A stretch of 64,000 bases of DNA from UBA10649 sp965278945 (GTDB lineage: Bacteria > Actinomycetota > Actinomycetes > S36-B12): NCBI GenBank assembly GCA_965278945.1, contig OZ257128.1, positions 3,410,001-3,474,000 on the forward strand, read 5' to 3'. Position numbers and translations under genes: made by a program. Positions within the stretch are counted from its first letter, which is position 1. Every line of letters begins with the position of its first letter. This document shows, one piece after another, positions 58,318 to 64,000 of this stretch. Under the pieces are notes generated by a model. That model was not told the DNA's origin. It worked only from the letters and a program-made list of their open reading frames with translations, and made no database searches.

Positions 58318-58575
58318 CTATGCGGCGCCGTCTGCTCCGCCGTCAGCGCCGCCATCGGCTCCACCGTCAGCGCCACCGTCGGCCCCACCGTCAGCGCCGC
58401 CGTCGGCCCCACCGTCAGCGCCGCCGTCGGCTCCACCGTCGTGACCCGCGCCTGCGCCGCCATCAGCCGCACCGTGGTCTGCGCCGCCGTCGGCTCCGCC
58501 ATCCGCGCCACCGTCGTGTCCCACGCCCGCGCCGCCATCTGCCGGGCCTTGCTGTGTGGTCTCGTCCTCGCTCAT
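58318..58575 (-). CDS. DGGA-repeat peptide; candidate RiPP-like precursor
   Basis: 85 residues from ATG 58575 with AGGAG six bases upstream. A short leader (MSEDETTQQGP) is followed only by Ala, Asp, Gly and a few His and Val: first irregular units with His20, His34 and His45, then ten Asp residues (46-82) spaced exactly four apart in (Asp-Gly-Gly-Ala) units. There are no Cys, Ser or Thr in the repeat. It is the first gene of the operon with the JmjC-type hydroxylase three bases downstream. I infer that Asp or His side chains are hydroxylated; a structural or metal-binding role without modification is the alternative. Confidence 0.7.
   Translation of the reverse strand: MSEDETTQQGPADGGAGVGHDGGADGGADGGADHGAADGGAGAGHDGGADGGADGGADGGADGGADGGADGGADGGADGGADGAA
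58321..58440 (-). repeat. Tandem 12-bp repeat encoding Asp-Gly-Gly-Ala
   Basis: Ten consecutive 12-base units in frame. They differ from each other almost only at silent third positions (on the plus strand units such as CCGTCAGCGCCG and CCATCGGCTCCA), while the encoded tetrapeptide stays the same until the last unit (DGAA). Confidence 0.85.
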
Positions 58576-58594
58576 TGCTGTCTCCTGTCGTCAT

Positions 58595-58623
58595 GTTGGG
58601 TCGTGCCGGGGAATTACCCCCAA
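58595..58623. promoter_or_regulatory. Nested dyad upstream of the DGGA-peptide gene
   Basis: GTTGGG (58595-58600) pairs with CCCAAC (58618-58623), and GGGG-AATTA-CCCC (58608-58620) forms an inner palindrome. It lies 20-48 bp upstream of ATG 58575 in the divergent region and could be an operator. No regulator is assigned. Confidence 0.35.
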
Positions 58624-58744
58624 CGCGCGCCTGCGAACCGGACGACGTCCCGTCGCATTCGCACACTAGCGCCGCGCGGTCACCGTGGCATCCCCGTCGG
58701 TTGGGCCCTGCTAGCGAGGACGGCACGCGTGGGACACTTCATTC

Positions 58745-59305
58745 GTGTCCAAACTGAGCTACTCGTCGATGATGTCGCTCGACGGATTCACTGCGGACGA
58801 GTCGGGCAATTTCGACTGGGCCGCGCCGGACGAGGAGGTGCATGCCTTCGTCAACGATCGCGAGCGCCCGATTGGGACTTACCTGTACGGGCGTCGGATG
58901 TACGAGGTCATGTCGGTCTGGGACTCACCGGACATGACGGTCGACGAGCCGCCCGTGATCGTCGACTACGCACAGATCTGGCGAGGGGCCGACAAGGTGG
59001 TCTACTCGACAACGCTCGAGGCCGTGACGACCGCGCGTACTCGAGTGGAGAGGGTCTTCGACCCGGCGGATGTCGCCAAGTTGAAGAAGCAGGCCGACGC
59101 GGATCTCGGCGTCGGCGGGCCCGAACTGGCGGGTCAGATGCTGCGTGCCGGCCTCGTCGATGAGTGCAGCTTCTATCTCTCGCCGGTTCTCGTCGGCGGG
59201 GGAACGCGTGCGGTCCCACGTGGGTATCACGCGGAACTTGAACTACTGGAGCAGCACACCTTCGCCAACGGCGTCGTGTACGTCCGCTACCGCACGAAGA
59301 ACTGA
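58745..59305 (+). CDS. Dihydrofolate reductase-family protein (RibD C-terminal-like)
   Basis: 186 residues from GTG 58745. LSYSSMMSLDGFTADESGNF, TYLYGRRMYEVMSVWDSPD and LGVGGPELAGQMLRAGLVDE follow the stand-alone RibD_C/DHFR-like fold common in actinobacteria. It probably binds NADPH and reduces an unknown substrate. Divergent from the repeat-peptide operon. Confidence 0.8.
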   Translation: MSKLSYSSMMSLDGFTADESGNFDWAAPDEEVHAFVNDRERPIGTYLYGRRMYEVMSVWDSPDMTVDEPPVIVDYAQIWRGADKVVYSTTLEAVTTARTRVERVFDPADVAKLKKQADADLGVGGPELAGQMLRAGLVDECSFYLSPVLVGGGTRAVPRGYHAELELLEQHTFANGVVYVRYRTKN

Positions 59306-59313
59306 GGAGAGCC

Positions 59314-59514
59314 ATGGCGACAACGTCGCAGAATAGATTCATTCGCACGCTGCGCTACTTCCTCGGCCCCGCCGACTCGTCGCCCATGGAGACCGAGCCC
59401 GTCGACACGTCCGGACATGGCCAACGACTGTGCCCCCAGTGCGGAAACCCGTTCGACGATCACCTCATCGAGCGGACGTCAGCGACCAACCGGATCTACT
59501 GCCCGGGATCGTGA
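59314..59514 (+). CDS. Small protein with a zinc-ribbon-like motif
   Basis: 66 residues from ATG 59314 with GAGGAGAG upstream. The N-terminal half is basic (RFIRTLRYFLGPA). The C-terminal half has CPQCGNPFDDHL and a single later Cys in RIYCPGS, a partial zinc ribbon. It lies between the DHFR-like and DUF3052 genes. Function unknown. Confidence 0.6.
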   Translation: MATTSQNRFIRTLRYFLGPADSSPMETEPVDTSGHGQRLCPQCGNPFDDHLIERTSATNRIYCPGS

Positions 59515-59521
59515 GGGCAGC

Positions 59522-59935
59522 GTGACCACGCCCGCGGGCTACTCCGGAACACCGCAACTGCGCAAGCTGGGGATCGGTGAGGGCACAAGTCTGGCGGTGG
59601 TGAGAAGGCCGGTTGGCTGGGCCTTCGCGGAGCCCCTGCCGTCGACGGTCCAGCTCCTTGGCGATCGGTCGAGATCTGCCGTTGACGTCCTGCTGTCGTT
59701 CGCCCGCGAGCGGCGCCACCTCAGTTCGCTTCCGACCTGGGGCCGACGGATCTTCCCGTCCGGAGCGATCTGGATCGCCTGGCCGCGGAAGGCTGCTGGT
59801 CATCTCAGCGATGTGTCCGAGAACCTCATTCGCGACCGCGCACTTGGGCTGGGACTTGTGGATGTCAAGGTCGCGGCCATTGATGTCGACTGGTCGGGAT
59901 TGAAGCTGGTCTGGCGCAAGGAGCTTCGCGGTTAG
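59522..59935 (+). CDS. DUF3052-family protein
   Basis: 137 residues from GTG 59522. GYSGTPQLRKLGIGEGTSLA, VDVLLSFARERRHLSSLP, IFPSGAIWIAWPRKAAG and GLGLVDVKVAAIDVDWSGLK with LVWRKELR are the DUF3052 pattern. In Streptomyces and mycobacteria relatives are small proteins of unknown role. The stop overlaps the convergent MFS gene by four bases (TTAG). Confidence 0.85.
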   Translation: MTTPAGYSGTPQLRKLGIGEGTSLAVVRRPVGWAFAEPLPSTVQLLGDRSRSAVDVLLSFARERRHLSSLPTWGRRIFPSGAIWIAWPRKAAGHLSDVSENLIRDRALGLGLVDVKVAAIDVDWSGLKLVWRKELRG

Positions 59936-61107
59936 GCAATGGCGCGACGGCGCGCCGCCGTGCTGCGGGCGAGCATCGCGACGAGCGGAACTGACGCGAG
60001 CGCTATGACGACGTATCCGTATTGGTGCGCCGTCGTGATGAGGTCACCGCGCGTCACCAGCACTCCGGCGATCACCGCCGGAATGCCCATCGACAGGTAG
60101 CAGACGACGAAGATCGTCGACAGCAGTCCCGCTCGTTCATGCATCGCTGCGAGCGGGAGGATCGTACGAAGCGCGCCTTGGAATGCCGTCCCGAAACCCA
60201 CTCCAGCGATCGCTGTCCCGAGGAAGTAGACCACGACAGACGACGCGACCAGTGCAACCTCCGTGATGGCGATTCCCGCGATCAGCGCGAACGCCCCGCA
60301 CGCCTGAAGTCTCCCGGCGTGGCCGTTGCGCGTGACCAGCACGGTGATCGATCCAGCCCCGGCGAGGATGAAAAGCGACAGCCCTCCCAGGATCGCCGAG
60401 TCGGAGCCCGCCACCTGACGGGTGAGGGCGGGGCCGAGGGATCCGTAGAGACCAGTGAGCGACCAGGTCGCGATGAACACGGGAACGCCGATGAAGAAAG
60501 CGGTGCGTGCGTTCGACGGGACGCCGAGGCGTGGGCGCAGGGATGCCACCGCCCCCGGTCGAGGCGGGGCGGTCTCCTTCATCAGCCACACGCCGACTCC
60601 CTGCACGAGGACGATGGCGAGGAGAAGGACGTAGATTAGGTGGGTCGGGGCAGGCAGGAGCTGGACGAAGAAGCCGGCGATCAGTGCGCCGACCGCAGTT
60701 CCCGCCATCGCGCCGACGCCGTTCGCGAAGGTGCCCTTGACTTTGTCCAGGTCAAGGAGTCCGGCGCCGAGAGCGCCGAGCGCTGCACCCGCCGCTACGC
60801 CCTGTAGAACACGGGCGATCATCAGTGACGCGACTCCCGAGGCGGTCAGGAAGACGACGAGCGCGGCGACCTGTGCCAGGACCGCTCCGATCAATACGGG
60901 TCGGCGCCCCACGTAGTCGGACAGTGCGCCGACGGTCAGCAAGGTCGCGAGGACCGCGAGTGCGTACACCGCGAAGATCTCGGTCGTCACCGTCGGGGTG
61001 AAGCCCCATTGAGCCTGGTAGCTCGCGTAGAGCGGAGTGGGCGCCATGGACGCGGCAAGGAACAGCACGAGCATCGACACCAACACGGTGCTCAAGGCGA
61101 CGGTCAT
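59932..61107 (-). CDS. MFS transporter
   Basis: 391 residues, twelve predicted helices. The N-terminus VLFLAASMAPTPLYASYQAQ is typical of a drug/metabolite MFS family; the loop 2-3 motif is GALSDYVGRRPVLIG and helix 4 has RVLQGVAAGAALGALGA. ATG 61107 has no ribosome-binding site, and its upstream DNA is the end of a broken sugar-binding-protein gene on the other strand, suggesting the gene was brought here by a rearrangement. Confidence 0.8.
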   Translation of the reverse strand: MTVALSTVLVSMLVLFLAASMAPTPLYASYQAQWGFTPTVTTEIFAVYALAVLATLLTVGALSDYVGRRPVLIGAVLAQVAALVVFLTASGVASLMIARVLQGVAAGAALGALGAGLLDLDKVKGTFANGVGAMAGTAVGALIAGFFVQLLPAPTHLIYVLLLAIVLVQGVGVWLMKETAPPRPGAVASLRPRLGVPSNARTAFFIGVPVFIATWSLTGLYGSLGPALTRQVAGSDSAILGGLSLFILAGAGSITVLVTRNGHAGRLQACGAFALIAGIAITEVALVASSVVVYFLGTAIAGVGFGTAFQGALRTILPLAAMHERAGLLSTIFVVCYLSMGIPAVIAGVLVTRGDLITTAHQYGYVVIALASVPLVAMLARSTAARRRAIA

Positions 61108-61279
61108 CTACCCGTCGACGCAGGCGGCCGATGGCGTCGATCTTGCTCGCATGATCGTGCAGGGCAAGGCACTCGGCGATCTCGTCGAGGTCGAGATTCC
61201 TCGCGAGATCAAGCTGTACGCACCGGTGGTAACGAAGGACAACGTCGAGCAGTACCTGCCGACGGCTTTCGAGTCCTAA
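61085..61279 (+). pseudogene. Sugar ABC substrate-binding protein, C-terminal fragment
   Basis: The frame reads TVLKATVIYPSTQAADGVDL, ARMIVQGKALGDLVEVEIPR and EIKLYAPVVTKDNVEQYLPT, ending FES and TAA. This is the C-terminus of ribose/xylose-type periplasmic binding proteins, which are about 330-370 residues long. The upstream part is replaced by the start of the MFS gene. A strong hairpin follows, as expected behind a binding-protein gene. Confidence 0.7.
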
Positions 61280-61286
61280 GCAGCGT

Positions 61287-61317
61287 CCCGGCGGGGGCGA
61301 GGCTCGCCCCCGCCGGG
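61287..61317 (+). terminator. Strong hairpin after the binding-protein fragment
   Basis: A perfect 14-bp stem, CCCGGCGGGGGCGA (61287-61300) and TCGCCCCCGCCGGG (61304-61317), with a 3-base loop. It lies between the fragment and the oxidoreductase gene. In sugar ABC operons such hairpins often lower expression of the genes behind the binding protein. Confidence 0.7.
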
Positions 61318-61352
61318 AACCATCGGCCAGATCTAGTACCGAGGAACCCGTA

Positions 61353-62537
61353 ATGACATCAGCACAAGGCCGGTCCCTGGGGATCGGCATGGTCGGCTAC
61401 GCCTTCATGGGCGTCGCGCATTCGCAGGCGTGGCGAAACGCGCCCAGCTTCTTCGAGCTCAGCTCGACGCCGGAGCGGGTCGCCGTCTGCGGCCGCGACC
61501 GCGATGCAGCGTCCGCTCTTGCAGACAGGTTCGGCTGGAAGTCGGTGGAGACGGACTGGAAGACCCTGATCTCGCGCGACGACATTGACCTTGTCGACAT
61601 CTGCTCGCCGGGAAACACGCACGCGGAGATCGCCATCGCGGCACTCGAGGCTGGCAAGCACGTTCTGTGCGAGAAGCCGCTGGCAAACACCGTCGCCGAG
61701 GCCGAGGCCATGGCCGAAGCGGCGGATCGTGCCGCGCGCAGCGGCGTGCGGTCGATGGTCGGCTTCACCTATCGGCGCGTTCCCGCGATCGGGCTGGCTC
61801 GTCAGCTCGTTGAGCAGGGTCGAATCGGTGCCATCCGGAATGTGCGAGCTCAGTACCTGCAGGACTGGCTCGTCGATCCGAGTGCTCCGCTGTCGTGGCG
61901 CTTGCAGAAGGAGATCGCTGGATCGGGCGCCCTCGGCGACATCGGCGCACACATCATCGACCTCGTCCAGTTCATCACTCACGAGTCGATCGTCGGCTTG
62001 AGCGCGTTGACCGAGACCTTCATAGGCGAGCGGCCGGTGTCCGAGGGCGGTAGCGGACTGTCGGCAATCGGGGGGTCCCAGACGGGGCCAGTCACGGTCG
62101 ACGACTCGGCAGTCTTCATCAGCAGGCTGAGCGGAGGAGCGCTCGCAACGTTCGAGGCGACCCGCTTCGCGACGGGACGAAAGAACGCCATTCGAATCGA
62201 GGTCAACGGATCCGAGGGCAGCATCGCCTTCGACTTCGAGGACATGAACCTCCTGCACTTCCTCGGCAACAACGACGATGCGCAGATCGCCGGATTCCGG
62301 CGCATTCTCGTGACCGAACCTGTGCATCCGTACGTCAAGGCGTGGTGGCCGGCCGGGCACCTCATCGGCTACGAACACGCCTTCACCCACCAGGTCGTCG
62401 ACCTCGTCGAGGACATCGCTCTTGGCCGGAACCCGAGTCCGTCATTTGCCGACGGTCTTAAGGTTCAGAGAGTGCTCGACGCCGTCGAGAAGAGCTCAGC
62501 AGCTCACAGCGCCTGGATGGAGATTCCTCATGACTGA
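61353..62537 (+). CDS. Gfo/Idh/MocA-family sugar oxidoreductase
   Basis: 394 residues. NAD-binding Rossmann part GIGMVGYAFMGVAHSQAW, DLVDICSPGNTHAEIAIAAL and the EKPLANT signature (VLCEKPLANTVAEAEAMAEA). C-terminal sugar-binding half with GSGALGDIGAHIIDLVQFIT. It oxidises a hydroxyl of a sugar or inositol using NAD(P). It overlaps the xylose isomerase gene by eight bases, so both belong to one catabolic operon. Confidence 0.85.
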   Translation: MTSAQGRSLGIGMVGYAFMGVAHSQAWRNAPSFFELSSTPERVAVCGRDRDAASALADRFGWKSVETDWKTLISRDDIDLVDICSPGNTHAEIAIAALEAGKHVLCEKPLANTVAEAEAMAEAADRAARSGVRSMVGFTYRRVPAIGLARQLVEQGRIGAIRNVRAQYLQDWLVDPSAPLSWRLQKEIAGSGALGDIGAHIIDLVQFITHESIVGLSALTETFIGERPVSEGGSGLSAIGGSQTGPVTVDDSAVFISRLSGGALATFEATRFATGRKNAIRIEVNGSEGSIAFDFEDMNLLHFLGNNDDAQIAGFRRILVTEPVHPYVKAWWPAGHLIGYEHAFTHQVVDLVEDIALGRNPSPSFADGLKVQRVLDAVEKSSAAHSAWMEIPHD

Positions 62538-63696
62538 TCAGTGGCAGCCGGTACCCGCAGACAAGCTCTCGTTTGGGATGTGGACAGTGGGCTGGCGTGG
62601 TGTCGACGTCTTCGGCGGGGCGGTGCGCGAGGCGCTCGATCCGGTCGAGGCCGTCGAGCAGCTGTCCGCGCTCGGTGCTGCAGGCATCAGCTTCCACGAC
62701 GACGACCTCGTCCCGGACGAGGCGAACCGCGAGGAGACACTCACTCGGTTCAAGGCGGCACTGGCGTCCACCGGCATGGTCGTGGAGATGGCCACGACCA
62801 ACCTGTTCTCCGCGGCGGTCTTCAAGGACGGCGCCTTCACATCAAACGATCGCGAGGTACGTCGCTACGCACTGGCCAAGGCCGCACGCAATATCGACCT
62901 CGCGGCCGAGCTGGGCGCCAACACGTACGTGTTCTGGGGAGGGCGCGAAGGCGCGGAATCCGGTGCTGCCAAAGACATTCACGCTGCTTTGGATCGTATG
63001 AAGGAAGGCCTCGACACCCTCTGCGAGTATGTGCGGGACCAGGGATACGACATCCGCTTCGCGCTCGAGCCGAAGCCGAACGAACCCCGCGGTGACATCC
63101 TGCTGCCGACGATCGGTCACGCGATCGCGTTCATCCACGAGCTCGACGAGCCCGATCGTGTCGGCCTGAACCCGGAGGTCGGGCATGAAGAGATGGCCGG
63201 CCTGAACTATGCGGCTGGCATCGCCCAGGCGATGTGGAACGGCAAGCTCTACCACATCGACCTGAACGGCCAGAACGGTCCGCGCTTCGATCAGGACCTG
63301 CGATTCGGTGCCGGAAATGCGCGTGGCGCGTTCTGGACAGTCGACGTCCTCGAGGGTGCGGGCGGCCGGTCTCCCCGGTATGACGGCTTCGTCCACTTTG
63401 ACTACAAGCCACCGCGCACGGAGGACATCGGGGACGTGTGGGGCACGGCGCGTTCCAACATGCGGAACTACCTGATCCTTCGCGACAAGGTCCGCGCGTT
63501 CCGCGCCGACCCGGAGGTCCAGGCTGCGGTCGCGGACTCGCGGGTCATGGAGCTGTGGGAGCCGACGATCGGGCCGGGCGAGACCCTCGCCGATCTACGC
63601 GCGGCCACCTACGACCTCGACGGCCTGGCCAAGCGCGGCATGCACTTCGAGCACCTCGACCAGCTCGCACTCGAACACCTCTACGGCGTGCGCTGA
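62530..63696 (+). CDS. xylA: Xylose isomerase
   Basis: 388 residues from ATG 62530, the length of actinobacterial class I enzymes. Catalytic His and Asp in GISFHDDDLVP; Trp in YVFWGGREGAE; metal-ligand Glu in FALEPKPNEPRGD, then GLNPEVGHEEMAGLNY, and KLYHIDLNGQNGPRFDQDLR with further metal ligands. It converts D-xylose to D-xylulose (and glucose to fructose) with two divalent metals. The adjacent oxidoreductase and epimerase genes indicate a pentose or polyol pathway. Confidence 0.95.
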   Translation: MTDQWQPVPADKLSFGMWTVGWRGVDVFGGAVREALDPVEAVEQLSALGAAGISFHDDDLVPDEANREETLTRFKAALASTGMVVEMATTNLFSAAVFKDGAFTSNDREVRRYALAKAARNIDLAAELGANTYVFWGGREGAESGAAKDIHAALDRMKEGLDTLCEYVRDQGYDIRFALEPKPNEPRGDILLPTIGHAIAFIHELDEPDRVGLNPEVGHEEMAGLNYAAGIAQAMWNGKLYHIDLNGQNGPRFDQDLRFGAGNARGAFWTVDVLEGAGGRSPRYDGFVHFDYKPPRTEDIGDVWGTARSNMRNYLILRDKVRAFRADPEVQAAVADSRVMELWEPTIGPGETLADLRAATYDLDGLAKRGMHFEHLDQLALEHLYGVR

Positions 63697-63728
63697 TCAG
63701 CGCACGCCCGAACCGAAAGGCGCAGGCG

Positions 63729-64000
63729 ATGACTCGACCCGTCACCCTCTTCACCGGTCAGTGGGCGGACCTTCCTTTCGAGGAGGTCGCGCGACTGGCC
63801 TCGGAGTGGGGCTATGACGGGCTCGAGATCGCCTGCTGGGGCGACCACCTCGACGTGCAGCGCGGCGCAGAGGACGATTCCTATATCCAAGGCCGCCTCG
63901 ACATCCTCGAGAAGTACGGCCTGAAGGTATGGGCGATCTCGAACCACCTTGCCGGCCAGGCGGTGTGCGACGACCCGATCGACCAGAGGCACCAAGGCAT
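63729..64000 (+). CDS. Sugar phosphate isomerase/epimerase (partial, runs off the edge)
   Basis: The first 90 residues are in the window from ATG 63729. VTLFTGQWADLPFEEVARLA, SEWGYDGLEIACWGDHLDVQ and YGLKVWAISNHLAGQAV follow the AP-endonuclease-2/IolE-IolI TIM-barrel family. It lies 32 bp after xylA and should act in the same sugar pathway. Confidence 0.85.
   Translation, partial: MTRPVTLFTGQWADLPFEEVARLASEWGYDGLEIACWGDHLDVQRGAEDDSYIQGRLDILEKYGLKVWAISNHLAGQAVCDDPIDQRHQG

Noticed and set aside
58318..58575. CRISPR array or simple non-coding microsatellite
   Set aside because: Units are 12 bp without spacers, in frame, preceded by a ribosome-binding site, and vary only at silent positions.
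58311..58757. Plus-strand Arg-rich ORFs over the DGGA repeat (for example 58203-58757)
   Set aside because: These are the complement of the repeat gene, giving Arg/His/Pro-rich sequence with no starts or ribosome-binding sites of quality.
1..64000. tRNA, rRNA, riboswitch or prophage signatures
   Set aside because: I scanned for conserved tRNA arms, rRNA stretches, integrase or phage genes and saw none; a covariance-model search could still find small RNAs.

Overview
The window is a gene-dense, high-GC chromosomal segment of an actinobacterium. Many genes start with GTG, genes within operons commonly overlap as ATGA or GTGA, and several promoters place a -10 box six bases before the start codon (leaderless mRNAs). 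The gene content fits this: F420-type oxidoreductases (LLM and Ddn-like), an NDMA/mycofactocin-type alcohol dehydrogenase, a mycothiol-isomerase-like DinB protein, furA-katG, a DosR/DosS-like pair and MmpL. I cannot name the genus. No rRNA, tRNA, CRISPR array or complete insertion sequence was seen.

Layout. 1-9.5 kb: the tail of a cation/proton antiporter, a cupin, then envelope and secreted proteins (lamin-tail/phytase-like protein, membrane GGDEF protein, sortase, pentapeptide-repeat protein, Cys-pair repeat protein). 9.5-14 kb: DUF4097 protein with a ribbon-helix-helix regulator, Ddn-like protein, lipoprotein esterase, Hsp20 under CIRCE, TetR. 14.1-15.8 kb: a remnant zone with a truncated alcohol dehydrogenase and an ABC transporter whose ATPase has lost its N-terminal part. 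15.8-22.7 kb: metabolic and DinB-type genes and a frameshifted WYL regulator. 22.7-31 kb: a redox/hypoxia block (DosS-like kinase, flavin protein, DosR-like regulator, universal stress protein, Zn-finger UBP, MOSC, FurA, KatG). 31-36.5 kb: MmpL, a second two-component system, a secreted GH5 glycosidase, DUF4287.

36.5-44.3 kb is a coherent lipid cluster: two PlsC acyltransferases, a fatty acyl-CoA reductase fused to a HAD phosphatase, two ferritin-like di-iron paralogues (one with most metal ligands lost), a short-chain reductase and an alkylglycerone-phosphate synthase with its HHH motif and catalytic tyrosine. These activities together could make alkyl (ether) glycerolipids. 44.3-53.1 kb holds mostly single genes and small operons (YjbR, AlkD-like, GGDEF, esterase, TspO-like, DUF427, YbjQ, Ca2+/H+ antiporter, ArsR-SRPBCC, M15 peptidase).

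53.2-58.6 kb (minus strand) looks like one operon. An 85-residue peptide built from Asp-Gly-Gly-Ala repeats is followed three bases later by a JmjC/cupin-4 hydroxylase, then a sucrase/ferredoxin-like protein, an ABC-2 exporter pair and an EamA transporter, all overlapping or abutting. The simplest reading is a candidate ribosomally made, hydroxylated peptide (RiPP-like) locus. 58.7-64 kb: dihydrofolate-reductase-like protein, small conserved proteins, an MFS transporter whose 5' end abuts a fragment of a sugar-binding protein, and a sugar catabolic operon (Gfo/Idh/MocA, xylose isomerase, sugar-phosphate isomerase) running off the right edge.
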